From assembly GCA_026545225.1 (NCBI GenBank), contig CM048848.1:22732806-22796805 (forward strand): DNA of 64,000 nt, written 5' to 3'. Numbering within the stretch: the first letter of the stretch is position 1; every line of letters starts with the position of its first letter. Origin of the DNA: Cornus controversa (Eukaryota > Streptophyta > Magnoliopsida > Cornales > Cornaceae). The translations under genes were made by a program, and so were the position numbers. Below are positions 22,040 through 32,679 of this stretch, piece by piece. The notes under the pieces were generated by a model. The model saw only the letters and a program-made list of their open reading frames with translations. It made no database searches and had not been told where the DNA came from.

Positions 22040-22442
22040 TTTTGTGATTGTAGTCCGAGGATGGGGTTATCGGTTGTGTAGATGCATTATGTCTCATACA
22101 ATGCATTGTATGTGTTAATTTGATTTAGCATGTTGTATGCTATGTGCTATGTGGAATATGTTATTTATACGACTAAACATTATATTTTAGTGCTTTCTTA
22201 TGCATCACATGATTAGTAGTGACATGCAACCACCACTTAGGAATCCTGAATTTTGAGGATTGGTGAACCTAGGTGGAGGTTTGGAATTGAGTCCATTAGG
22301 ATGCTGAGATTGACATGATTATTGCTTACGATTTTAATCATATGCTAACTGTAGATTGAGTTAGCATTGTATGTGTAAGCATGTTGGGGGCTATATATGT
22401 GTACAAGTGTATAGTATTGAATTCTATTGTTGTGCATATAGT
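22040..22442 (+). other. Tekay leader-like segment
   Basis: It matches by eye 62740-63030 ('tagtagtgacatgcaaccaccacttag' against 'tagtagtggcatgtagtcaccacttag'; 'cctaggtggaggtttgga' against 'cctaggtagaggtttgga'). Both therefore come from the same Tekay family leader between the primer site and gag. Confidence 0.65.
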
Positions 22443-22990
22443 AAAATGCCACCAAGAAGGGAGAGCCATAGGGGCGTTGATGCTCTACATGAGCCAATGG
22501 ATGGAACATGGTTTATGCATGACATGGTAGATGCCATGAAACTAATAATAAGGGAGGCTAGAGAAGAAGAGGTTCAGACATAACCTAGGGTTGTCTGGAG
22601 TCGACAGATGGTTGTAATGAAAGAATATGTGAAGTTTAAACTGCCTACTTTTGAGGGTGGACATGATCCACTAGCGGCGGAGAGTTGGATTGATCAAACC
22701 TACAAGCTTATGGTTGGTCTCGCCATCGATGAGGACCTAAGGGTGGGAGTGGCAGCACTTGATTTACTAAGTGTTCCAGCATATAGTTAGCACCAATAGT
22801 GGAACAAATTTGTTATCACTACCACCAAACTGGTCACATCAAAGCAGATTATCCTTGGGGACAGAGTGTACAGAGTGAAATGAGATCTCAACAGCATACC
22901 ACTCAGCTTCTGGTGGGTCAGCCTAGTTGTAGGGCACCGCCACCACCGTAGATTGCTCAGGGTTCACGAGTAGTGAGGAGGATCAATCCT
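22443..22990 (+). pseudogene. Tekay Gag, N-terminal part and one zinc knuckle (fossil)
   Basis: It starts MPPRRESHRG, a typical chromovirus Gag start. Next come KFKLPTFEGGHDPLAAESW (near 22630-22690; family pattern PP.F.G..DP..AE.W) and a knuckle-like CYHYHQTGHIKADYP near 22820. The usual Gag middle (capsid C-terminal part) is not visible, so the gene is much shortened and broken in a few places. It lies downstream of the knuckle array, so gag-derived sequence is present twice. Confidence 0.72.
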
Positions 22991-23849
22991 AATGTGTCAG
23001 ACCAACAGTCCAGATATCAGAGGACTAGTCTATAAGAGCTAAGGTATAATTTGATTTTAAACTTATGGGTTAGAGTATTGATCTATTTGAGCATCATGTG
23101 ACACGTCATGAGTTATTTATTGCATCTAGTACGACATGTTCAATTTATATGCTAGATATTATGGGTGATGTACTACGTGATTAGCATGGCTTATGTAACT
23201 ATATGAGTATATAAGTGTTCACGTTATGAATCGTATGATATATGTAGGCATATTATTACTCCCTAAAGATTCTAGTTTTGGGGATTTAATGAGACAGGCC
23301 AAAGATTTGATCTTAAGTGAACTCACAATAGTTGAGGAGTAGGAGTGGTGGTAAACTCCAGTTGTTAAAGTCTAGAACCTTCAGAAATGTTTAATGTATT
23401 GTTTCCCATATAGGAAATATTGGGAACTAATTGTGGTCACAGGTTTGAGGGAACCAAAGTTGGGAGGATAAGTATGGCGTATTTCTGAGGTTGGACTAAC
23501 GGGGGAAAATGGCTTAGCCGAACAATTTTCTTTGATTAGTGTTTCTCTTACAATATGCTAGGTCCAGATAGTTATGGAATTGACTCGTTCGATATTAATG
23601 AGCAAGGAATGAAGTTTGGATGGTTTTGAATATGAAAGAATTTCTACTCGTAAATGGAAATATGATTGAAAAATACACGGTTTTAGATAAGCAATAAAAT
23701 GCTTATCAAAGTATTCAGAATGATAAGAGTAGGTTAAACTAAGACCACTCTTGAGGTTGTATTATGGTACTCATCGAAGTATTTAAGGAGACAGTTCAGG
23801 GTTCTCGAAAAGTGATAGATTTCGGGATGGTTATCGAGAAAGAATGTCC
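22991..23849. other. Tekay internal sequence without recognised domain
   Basis: Plain AT-rich sequence between the gag remnant and the tandem repeat. No protease (DTGA/S) or RT motif was found. Confidence 0.45.
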
Positions 23850-24725
23850 ATAAGGCACAATTTTGCCTGTTGACATACCCATTATGTTGGTTGTTGTCGA
23901 TATAGGCATAGTTTCATTTATAGACACATCCATTGGAGTAACGAAATGTCTTAAAGAGACAGTTTTATCTGTTGACACATCAAATGAGGGATAGGTGTCA
24001 TTTTTGGACATAATTTTTCCTATTGACCCATCCATTGTTACTTGTTATCATCGTCGAGGACACAGTTGTGTCTGTAAAGGGGAGTTGGTGATCTTCAGTT
24101 GGGGACAGTTTTCTCCGTTGACAAGCTTGATGGAGTGTTGCCATCTGGACACAGTTTTGTCTATTGGCACACTTATTGGAGGATGTTGTCATGAGGATAT
24201 AGTTTTTTCTATTGACACATCAAATGAGGGATAGGTGTCACTTCTAGACACAGTTTTGTCCATTGACACATCCATTATTACTGGTTATTGTCGCCGAGGA
24301 CACAGTTTTATCTGTAACGCAACCCTTAGAGTTGGTGATCGTTAGTTGGGGATAGTTTTCTCCATTGACACACCTGATGGGGTGTTGCCATCTGGACACA
24401 GTTTTGTCTACTGGCACACTTATTGGAGGATATTATCATGAGGACATAGTTTTGTTTGTTGACACATCAAATGAGTGATAGGTGTCACTTCTGGACACAG
24501 TTTTGTCCATTGACCCATCCATTGTTACTGGTTATTGTCGTCAAGGACACAGTTTTGTCTGTAATGCAACCCTTGGATATGGTGATTGTCAGTTGGTGAT
24601 AGTGTTTTCCATTGACACACCCGAGAGGATACTTGTAGTCAAGTAAACATAGTTTCGTCTATTGACGGATTCGTTGGGGCAGGATCATTATCTCTGGACA
24701 TAATTTTATCTATTGAGGTATAATT
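23850..24725. repeat. Minisatellite, about 49-bp unit with about 243-bp higher-order period
   Basis: Around 17-18 units share the core 'gacacagttttgtctattgacacat'. Five successive units form a block of 240-247 bp that itself repeats: 'ataggtgtca' stands at 23991, 24231 and 24478. Equivalent units in different blocks resemble each other more than neighbours do, the mark of higher-order amplification. It lies inside the pol-less Tekay element. Open frames across it are by-products of the repeat. Confidence 0.92.
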
Positions 24726-25534
24726 ACGGGTAATATGACCCTAAGAGATCAAACTTTTGATCATTGTACAGGATTTAACTCATATTTGGAGCATGATTAG
24801 TTTTGATGTCATGAGAGAAAGACGGTAATAACACCGTTAGTTTTATTTTTGGTTAGTCATTTACCAAAGGACAGATGCAATGTGTAGGTAGTAAGATTTT
24901 TGCTGAACCATACCTTGTGAGGAATAGATAGGATCTAAGGATCTATATTAAGATATGGGTGGATGAGGGTTTCATATGTCTTGAAACACCGCCATAATTG
25001 AACATGGGTAAACCAATTTAGGAATTCATTATGAATCCTTAGGAGATATTGGCCCTAGGCCAGGTACAAGAAACGTGGGTTGGATTTGTACACATAACGT
25101 GATCTAATGAAGAGATTCTTAAACTTGAGACTCAAGGTAAACAAGTTGGTGGATTGGAGTATGCACCCATACTTTCACTATTTTGGAAGTGGGTTGATTT
25201 TAGTTTTAATCCTTCTTGAACTGGCTTAGGAAGTGATATTTTGTGTGAGAACTCACAGCGTAATGTGTTCACAACATTTTTGGTGATACCTAGATACATA
25301 TATTTGTATATATGAAGGCGGTAATAGCTGAGATGTTTTATAGACTCAAAGTGAAGTTGTGTATAAGGGTAATTCAAAACCTCATTGGTTAAGGAACGGA
25401 GCTGAGTTTTAAAGACCGGCAAGTCGATCGCTTTTACCAAAAAAAAAGGAGGTAAGAAGGATCAATAAATAGTTTGTGACAAAGTTTGGAGACTTGGAGT
25501 ATGTTATGAATTTTGAAGATAAAATTCCCTTGAA
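24726..25534. other. Tekay 3' internal region, no domain seen
   Basis: Sequence between the minisatellite and the polypurine tract. Integrase or chromodomain motifs would be expected here in a full element but none was found. Minus-strand frames at 25132 and 25504 look like shadows. Confidence 0.45.
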
Positions 25535-25545
25535 GGTGGGGAGGT
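25535..25545 (+). other. Polypurine tract of the pol-less Tekay element
   Basis: ggtggggaggt directly before TGTAGAGACC, the LTR start. The same pair occurs on the minus strand at 57332-57342. Confidence 0.78.
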
Positions 25546-26720
25546 TGTAGAGACCGTGACCAATTTTGGCTTGTTTTTTGATTTTTTTGCATCATTTTTA
25601 CTGTAGACAAGTTTTAATGATGTAATGGATATTCTGAGAGTGGAAAACATGTTTGGAAGCATGTTATAAGGATTTTGAAAGTTTTCAGAAGATTTGGAGA
25701 AGTTTGATTTTTTGGTCAAACTAGGGCCCAAGATGCGACTTAAGTGGGCCTGGGAATCTGAAATTTTTTTAAAAATATTTGTTTTGGAGATTGGCTTAGA
25801 TGAAATGTTTAGAGAGTAGAGGAAGTGATTTTGAAATTAAAAACGGAGTCCCGGAAGGTACGTTAAGTGGCACGGGGCATTTTGGTCTTTATGCATGCCT
25901 TAGGTATCTTACATATCAGTGGCAATGATATTTTTACAGATCTCATGGCTCTTTCTCTCTCTAAGAGACTTCATCTTCATAACTCTCCTTTCTCTCTACA
26001 TTTCGGACTTGTCTGGCTTGGATTCAAGACTCGCCAAAGAAGGGAGACACGTAGGGGACGGTTAGGACTTCCATTTGAACCGAATGTCTTCGTGGTCTGG
26101 CAAGTTAGGACTAAGCCAGAATCTTGGAAAGTGCTTTGGAAGCTTTCAAACTTGAGGTAGGGGTTCTCCTTCTCATTTACTTGTCGATTCAAAGGTTTTG
26201 GGTGAAACGGTGAGAGCTAGGGTTGTGTATTGCATGATTTAGAATGGTAAGAGGGGTGAGATGTGGTAAGTTTCTATATCTCTTTAGTTTCTTAAATGCA
26301 ATTAGCATGTGTATGTTGTATGCATGAAGTGAGGAATGAATGAGTGAGAGAAAATGAGCCTGTACACTTATATATATGCTAGGGTTTGGTACACTTTTGT
26401 GAAAATGTGTTAATTGAGCATATTTGTGTTTTGTGGTGTTGTATGAGTTAAAATGCATACCTTCTTTATATAAAAAATGTATGCATTGGTGAAACATAAC
26501 AAAAATATGCTTCTGTGAATTTTATGAGCATATATGATTTGTATGCTAGGTGTTACATCTATAGGTAATCATACTCGTGACTTTGTGGAGGTGAAATGCA
26601 TGCTAAGTGCTTTTATAATTAGCTTATGCATTATGAGGCATGATATGTCTTAATGCATTCTTATAACTATATTGTTGTGAATGGACATAATGTATGTTGG
26701 ATGGTGGATTCGTGTGTGAG

Positions 26721-28206
26721 TGTGACTCAAAAAGTATATCAATTAAAAATTACCACACTTCGCAATAGAACGAATTCCTTGCAGAATAGGGCTATCGAAA
26801 GGGGTGTCAAACCTCAGGGATGGTCTGATGAGTTGGAATACGAAATTAATTCTAATTAAATTTAAGAGAAAAGAATTCTGATTTTTAAACTAATTAAAAA
26901 GTAAAATAAAATAAATCAAAGTAAATAGAAAGTGAAGATAATATGAGAGAAATCTAGGTTATTTGACTTCACTACTAACTTCACAATCAATGGTCAATTG
27001 AATCAACTATGGGGAATTACATCATGCATAAGTGGTGTCGGTGGCTACAAACTCACCTTCATCCGTTAAGAAGATAACATATGATTAAGGCTAAGTCATG
27101 GACTATCTTCGATTGGCATGGGCCATCTGCCTAACTACTTTAATCTAGGGTGCAGTATGGTTCATCTTCTCTAGGCATAATCCATCAAAGCTTTTAATGA
27201 TATATTCAGTGATTACCATTGTGTAATAATCGCTCTCATAATCACAAAAAATAAGAGAGATTGAGTTCAATAACAATAACTAAATATCTAAGACAAGATA
27301 AGAAATCATTGAAACTGAATTTGCAAGACTTTTATTGCTCAATTCTATAATAAAAATCCTCTAAATTACACAATCTATACGTGTATATAAAGGTCCCCAA
27401 TAATTAAAACAATAAAACCATTGATGCTTTGTTAGGGCTACATCAAAACCCTAGTGGATAAACTAGCCACTCATGGTAGAAGAAGAAGCTTCAACTGTTG
27501 AGGAAGAAGACATCATCTTCATGAATTACGCGTATGACTTCATTCTCCAATGGCTCTGCAAGTATGTCTTCTGTTCTGTCCTCAGCCCTCTCAGACTCTC
27601 CAATCTCTATAATCACTCCCAAACTCAGCCTCCAATTCTTCACTTTATGCCCCAAGAGAATACACCAAAGTCCTAATCCAATTAGGAATTAATTAGGTTT
27701 TCCCGCAGCACTAATCAGGTGGGTTTTTCCTACTGACGTTCGGCCCAACTTTTGACCCACAAGAAGTCCGATTCAAGGAATTTTTGTGAAATACAAAAGT
27801 GTGCAGAATCAAATTTCGTTCAACCATAATAGAAATTAAGTCGATTTGAGGCTCAAAAATAAGACTTCTGGTCCGTTTTCCAAAATAGGATTAAGATTGT
27901 ATTATGCGCAGATTTGGGCTTCAGGCCCGAAACCTTCTTAAGCAGCTGTAATTCTCTTGGACCTCTTCCTTGGACTGATTTGAGTTGAAATAAATAGTTG
28001 AATGAATCTCTTTTATATAGGCTTCTTCTAACCATCTTGGATGTCTTCTTTAAAAGCCTAAAATCATGATTTTAACTGAAATAATCATTAAGGCCCTCAA
28101 AATACAGAAAACACTAAAACAAAGTAAAATAACAAAATAATCTATCACCAAGAGAATAAAATACATAAGTTAAGAGGCTAGAATGCGTAACATTCAACGC
28201 CTATCA
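26721..28206 (-). repeat. Athila-type solo LTR inside the Tekay LTR
   Basis: On the minus strand it starts TGATAGGCGTTGAATGTTACG and ends TTTTTGAGTCACA, about 1.49 kb. Its first 900 bp closely match 33927-34835. The Tekay LTR resumes on both sides: 'gaatggacataatgtatgttgg' before it and 'acattcatgtaggtcgtgtcg' after it, compare 60690-60760. No internal region remains, so it is a solo LTR left by recombination. I could not find a clear 5-bp target duplication. TATA-like box at 28010-28021 on the minus strand. Confidence 0.8.
28010..28021 (-). promoter_or_regulatory. Candidate TATA box of the Athila LTR
   Basis: The minus strand reads cctatataaaag about 190 bp into the solo LTR, a good TATA match. 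The sister copy at 33927 has a weaker form at the same place. Confidence 0.4.
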
Positions 28207-28269
28207 ATGATACATGTAATGTAGTGACATACATTCATGTAGGTCGTGTCGAGTCAGCACTTAGGTGGG

Positions 28270-28330
28270 TTGGGGTATCTCTACTAAGACACCGTGGTGC
28301 TCACCCCTTTCTCCCCCAAACATTTTACCA
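28270..28330 (+). promoter_or_regulatory. Conserved Tekay LTR block, copy 2
   Basis: 'gggtatctctactaagacaccgtggtgctcaccccttt' then 'aaacattttaccag'. The nearly identical block at 60775-60830 continues with 'atattttacagataaagc', so the A/T-rich segment after the core is conserved too. Confidence 0.55.
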
Positions 28331-28986
28331 GTACGACACCGTGGGTGGAAAGGACTTGATGATTTAAATAGAGTTCATAGGAGCACTTTTGGATACTTTG
28401 GAGGCATTTTGACGTTTTGTTCATAAACTATGAATTTGGCTATCCGTGCCAGCTTGTGGCACGATGATCTATGTAGTTATAGTCATGATAGGACTTGTAG
28501 CATTTTGAACCTTATGCATGAATTAGTGTAATGACTATAAACTCAGAAACCTCATAGGTGAAATGTATATTTTGGACTTGAAGTGTATTTTGGACCAGAT
28601 GTACCTTATGATGATTGTATAGTTTTCAAGACTATAACCTCTCTCTATGTTATGGTTATGTGTATGGATACATTTCATGGATGAGATATGTTAATTTCCA
28701 TGAAAAGATAATGGACTTGTTTATGTAATGCTTGTTAAGAACATCTAGTTTCATTTGATGGACTAAAATAGCCTGTTGGAGATTTTTTTTCACTATGGAT
28801 GAAATGTGTTAATGTGGGAGAATAACTCATATTGGAGAATGATTTTATTATGAACATGATTTAGAACTTGTGAATGATGTAGACTCCTTTCTTATATGAT
28901 TTGGGGGTTATAAGAATGGACTTTGTTGGTAGAAATGACTTAGAATGTCAAAAATGACCATTTGAACAGTTACAGTGTTTGGGCAG

Positions 28987-29175
28987 TTTGATGCATCGAA
29001 GCCTAGTTCGACGCATCGAAGTCCCCAGTTCGATGCATCGAAAAAACTTGTAGGATTTTGAAAATGTAAAAGTCCCGAGAGCTATTTTTGGATGATACTT
29101 GTTTTATACACTGGAGCTTCAAGGCAAAAAACTCATCACTTCGATGCATCGAAGTCGTCACTTCGATGGATCAAA
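28987..29175. repeat. Palindrome cluster TTCGATGCATCGAA in the LTR
   Basis: Five sites: tttgatgcatcgaa (28987), ttcgacgcatcgaa (29007), ttcgatgcatcgaa (29029 and 29140, both perfect 14-bp palindromes) and ttcgatggatcaaa (29162). The first three are 20-22 bp apart, about two helical turns. Confidence 0.9.
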
Positions 29176-29434
29176 GTTACCTTTCGCCGCATGCGTCGAA
29201 AATTGCCCCAAACTTCAAATAGGCATAACTTCTTAATTTTAAATCAGAATTGAGTGTAGTCTTTTTTGAAATTGAGTATTTTTGGACCTGCTTTCTAATG
29301 AACTAAGTGTCACACCCAAATTCCAAATGAACAGAATGTTATGTTTCAGATACTTAGTGGTTTATGGACATAAACCGAACGAAACATCTACTATTCACCC
29401 TTGGTTCCTGGGAGTTAGGAATTGGGGTGTGACA

Positions 29435-30834
29435 GGCATAGCAGTGGATGGTGATCTTTTCAGCTTTCTTAAAATTGGAGATTTTTGGAGTTCTCACTTC
29501 AAATTGAGGTAGGGGTGCGGAGTTCTTCTTTGCTTTAATTCTTTAGGTCCTTTAACTATGACATGAAGGATCGATTTGATATTTTGTGAGATTAAGGTTT
29601 GGTGTATATGTGTGTGTGTGTGTATATATATATATCTATGAAATTGGGATTTGTTCCTACGTAAATGTCTAACATGTTATTAAGGGCTTATATATGCTGC
29701 ATATGTGAAATTAAGACTTTGAATGCATTTGTTAAAATTGTATTCATTTGATGAAAATGTGGAAATATGATTTTCAATTTGTTGGAATTGTGTTCATTTG
29801 ATGAAAATATGAAAATATGATTTTTAATGTTGAATGATGCATGAAAGATATGATTTTTTTGAACAATTCATAAGCATGATGACTTTCATAGGATGAGTGG
29901 AATGACATTATGACAAGCTTAAGTTGAGGAAGAAAATGCATTGATTTGATGAAATGCATTGGATTGTGTGGGGTATGTGTATTTAGGTGATAACATGAAC
30001 TATGTGAAGAGCGAGTTTTTGGGGTGTGTCAACATGAAAATTAAGGTAAGGGCGTGGATCCCTATGGTAAAAGAACCAATGCTTGGCCAAGCGGATGGCG
30101 CTTCCATTGGCTTAGTAACCCGAAAAGCATAAGCAAAGTTTGGTGCCGAAGAGACCCTTACTATTGGTGTGATAAGTTAGTCCCCATTGAATTGATTTCC
30201 AGATTTATGTGGCATGAGTTTATATGTGAACTATGATTTTTTCAACTTGATATGTATGTATAAATATATATTGTGAAATGTAAAGCGTCACATATAATTT
30301 CCACAAATTGATTATTTTGAGGGTAAAACACATGGATATTTGTTATGAAGACATGTAGTGATTTCATATGCATTCATATATGACTGCCTGAATTAGAGTA
30401 GAGTTGGGAGGATCATTCCTACTGAGCTGCCATGGTGCTCACCACATTTTCTAAACTCTTTTAAAGATAAAGCAACCATAATGGATGAGGTTTAGAGGGC
30501 TAGAGTGGTTTGAAAGCACATTTTATAGTTTCTGTTGGATATAGAAATTATGAATTCTATATTTGGCTATCCATGCTGGCATGTGGCATGTGGATTATAT
30601 TGACGTGAGACTACAATTACAATTATGTTGGATAATTTCTTCAGTTGTAATTTTACATATGATATTAGGTATTTGAGATGGACATTCAGGGTTTGATTTG
30701 TTTAAATTAAGGAGTACGATTTCACTTAGAATGTAATAAGAAAGTTTGGATTGTTTGGATAATTGTGATTATATTGTGAGCGTTGGGCTTCAGTCACTTC
30801 TCAGTTTCCAGGACTCGAGAGTCGGGGCTTAACA
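29435..30834 (+). repeat. Partial Tekay LTR, duplication copy 1
   Basis: It starts at 'ggcatagcagtggatggtg' part-way into a Tekay LTR and ends at a decayed LTR end (gtcggggcttaaca), followed by a primer-site-like tggtattagag at 30838. It carries the 'gccatggtgctcacc' block near 30430. Its first 1 kb is repeated at 31339-32312. The segment 'ggccaagcggatggcg' near 30085 recurs in the minus-strand LTR near 56185. Confidence 0.75.
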
Positions 30835-31338
30835 ACATGGTATTAGAGTTAATTGGGTTGTTGTAAGTGATGGCTGATTTAAGATGTTTGGACTGAAATT
30901 ATGGGCTGCCAACTTGAGTTATAATTGGGTTTAGTTGGCTTATGTTTGGTTTCCAAATTGGTTCCATTGGGATGATGGTGCTTGGGTTTAGACTTTTAAT
31001 TTAACCTAAAGATTTGATTGGACTTGGACCATTGAAATGGGTAAATAGATTTGAGGTTTGGACTTAAATTAATTGGGCTATCCATGGTAGTTTGCATGAT
31101 TGGGTTCACCTTAGGCAGTAGGTTGAATTTGATAGTTTGGAATTGGGTTTGCATTGTTGATATTAGCCATGTTTCTAGCAATGGCTAGTTGGACCATAAG
31201 AAATTAGGTTGTCTTATGGTTATGGGATATACAATTACTTGAACTCATTATGAATGGTGTTTAAGTTGGGCTTGAAACATGGATTTAAGTTCGGTTTCCC
31301 ATGGACTTTAGATACGCAGGGATGTGTAACACCATTCT
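30835..31338 (+). other. Tekay leader-like spacer between the two LTR copies
   Basis: It follows the LTR end and the decayed primer site at 30838. It is T- and G-rich (ttgggttt-like words) with no coding potential. Confidence 0.5.
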
Positions 31339-32312
31339 GGCATAATAGTGGATGGTGACCTTTTCAACTTTCTTGAATTTGGAGATTTTTGAAGTTCTCA
31401 CTCCAAATTGAGGTTGGGGTGTGAAGTTATTCTTTGCTATAATTCTTTAGGTCCTTTAACTATGACATGAAGGATAAATTTGATATTTCGTGAGATTAGG
31501 GTTTGGTATATATATATATGAAAATAGGATTTGTGCATATGTATATGTCTAAGATGTTAGTTAGGGCTTATATATGCTGCATATATGAAATTGAGACTTT
31601 GAATGCATTTGTTGAAATTGTGTTCATTTGATGAAAATGTGGAAATATGATTATCAATTTGTTGGAATTGTGTTCATTTGATGAAAATACGAAAATATGA
31701 TTTTCAATGTTGAATTGTGTATGAAAGATATGATATTCTTAAAAAATGCATAAGCATCATGACTTTCATAAGATGAGAGGAATGACATTGTGACAAGCAT
31801 GAGTTGAGGAAGAAAATGCATTGATTTGATGAAATGTATTGCATTGTGTGGGATATATGCACTGATGTGATAACATACACTATAAAAAATGAGCTTTTGG
31901 GGCATGACAACATGAGAATTAAGATAAGGGCATGAATCCTTAGGCGAAAGACCTAAAACTTGGCCAAGCGGATGGCGTTTCCATCGGGTTATTAACCCGA
32001 AAGGCGTAAGCAGCGTTTGGGTGTCGAAGAGACCCTTACTATTGGTGTAATAAGCTAGTCCCCATTGAATTGATTTTTGAATTTACGTGGCTTGAGTTTA
32101 TATGTGAACTATGATTTGTTCAACTTGATATGTATGTATATATATATTATGAAATGTAAAGCATCACACATGATTTTTGAGGACTTGATTGTCTTTTGGG
32201 TAAAACATACGGATATTTGTTATGTAGACATATAGTGATTTCATATGCATTCATGCATGGCTACCTGAATTAGAGTAGAGTTGGGTGGATCATTCCAACT
32301 GAGCCGCCGTTG
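31339..32312 (+). repeat. Partial Tekay LTR, duplication copy 2
   Basis: A direct repeat of 29435-30440, starting at the same internal point ('ggcataatagtggatggtgac') and ending in 'actgagccgccgttggg'. By eye it is roughly 85-90% identical to copy 1. The repeat period is 1904 bp. Identical start points argue for tandem duplication rather than two independent insertions. Confidence 0.82.
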
Positions 32313-32420
32313 GGCTACCCTTGGGGACACCCATGGGGGGCCGCATTTGGCCACCCTTGATGGCCGCCGTTGGGGGCCATCTTTGTGGTTTCCTTGGCTC
32401 TCATAGTATAGTGTTCAGCC
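32313..32420. other. GC-rich spacer
   Basis: A locally GC-rich stretch with repeated 'ggccgccgttggg' / 'gccacccttgatgg' words. It marks a sharp change from the LTR copy to the next segment. Confidence 0.5.
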
Positions 32421-32524
32421 GTGGATGGTGACTTCAAAATTCTGACCATTCAATTTTTGGACCATTGTTATTCGAATGTTGGAGTGAACCATTGTTTTGT
32501 GAACGTTGTTGCTCCCTTCTACGC

Positions 32525-32535
32525 CTATAAAAAAT
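32525..32535 (+). promoter_or_regulatory. Candidate TATA box
   Basis: ctataaaaaat stands about 155 bp upstream of the reading frame at 32680, followed by a pyrimidine-rich CTTCATTCCTTCC stretch like a plant transcription start. It may have driven the retroelement-associated ORF. Confidence 0.4.
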
Positions 32536-32679
32536 CCCCCTTTACGCTTTGGCTCTTCATTCCTTCCTACCTAGCAATCAAACAAACTTTGAGTGCATTC
32601 TTCTTCTCTATACATCCAACTTCTCTACTTCTCTACAAGTCCAGCTTCCTTTTTATTCCTACATGGTTCAATATTTTGA

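Larger units (their letters stand above)
20917..25545 (+). mobile_element. Internal region of a pol-less Tekay-type element (fossil)
   Basis: About 4.6 kb between the tRNA-Met primer site and a polypurine tract. It holds a leader, a gag-like part with several zinc knuckles (21237-22020), a second leader-like stretch, a gag start (MPPRRESH at 22443) and a large tandem repeat (23850-24725). No protease, reverse transcriptase, RNase H or integrase motif was seen on either strand. It therefore looks like a non-autonomous derivative that depended on a pol-bearing relative for movement (inference); later loss of pol is the alternative. What coding remains is broken several times. Confidence 0.75.
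25546..29434 (+). repeat. 3' LTR of the pol-less Tekay element, with a nested solo LTR
   Basis: It starts TGTAGAGACCGTGACC and ends GGGGTGTGACA. Without the foreign 1.49-kb LTR at 26721-28206 it is about 2.4 kb. The start matches the LTR at 54599-57332 (TGTAGAGACCGTGCC) and the end matches 20563-20916. It carries the conserved 'gtggtgctcacccc' block at 28285-28310 and a palindrome cluster at 28987-29175. It is old, judged by its divergence from the 5' LTR piece. Confidence 0.82.

Noticed and set aside
23796-24234. Open frames on both strands through the minisatellite
   Set aside because: Repeat artefacts. No conserved domain.
23850-24725. CRISPR-like array of repeats and spacers
   Set aside because: The units are contiguous degenerate tandem copies without unique spacers, and the genome is a plant.
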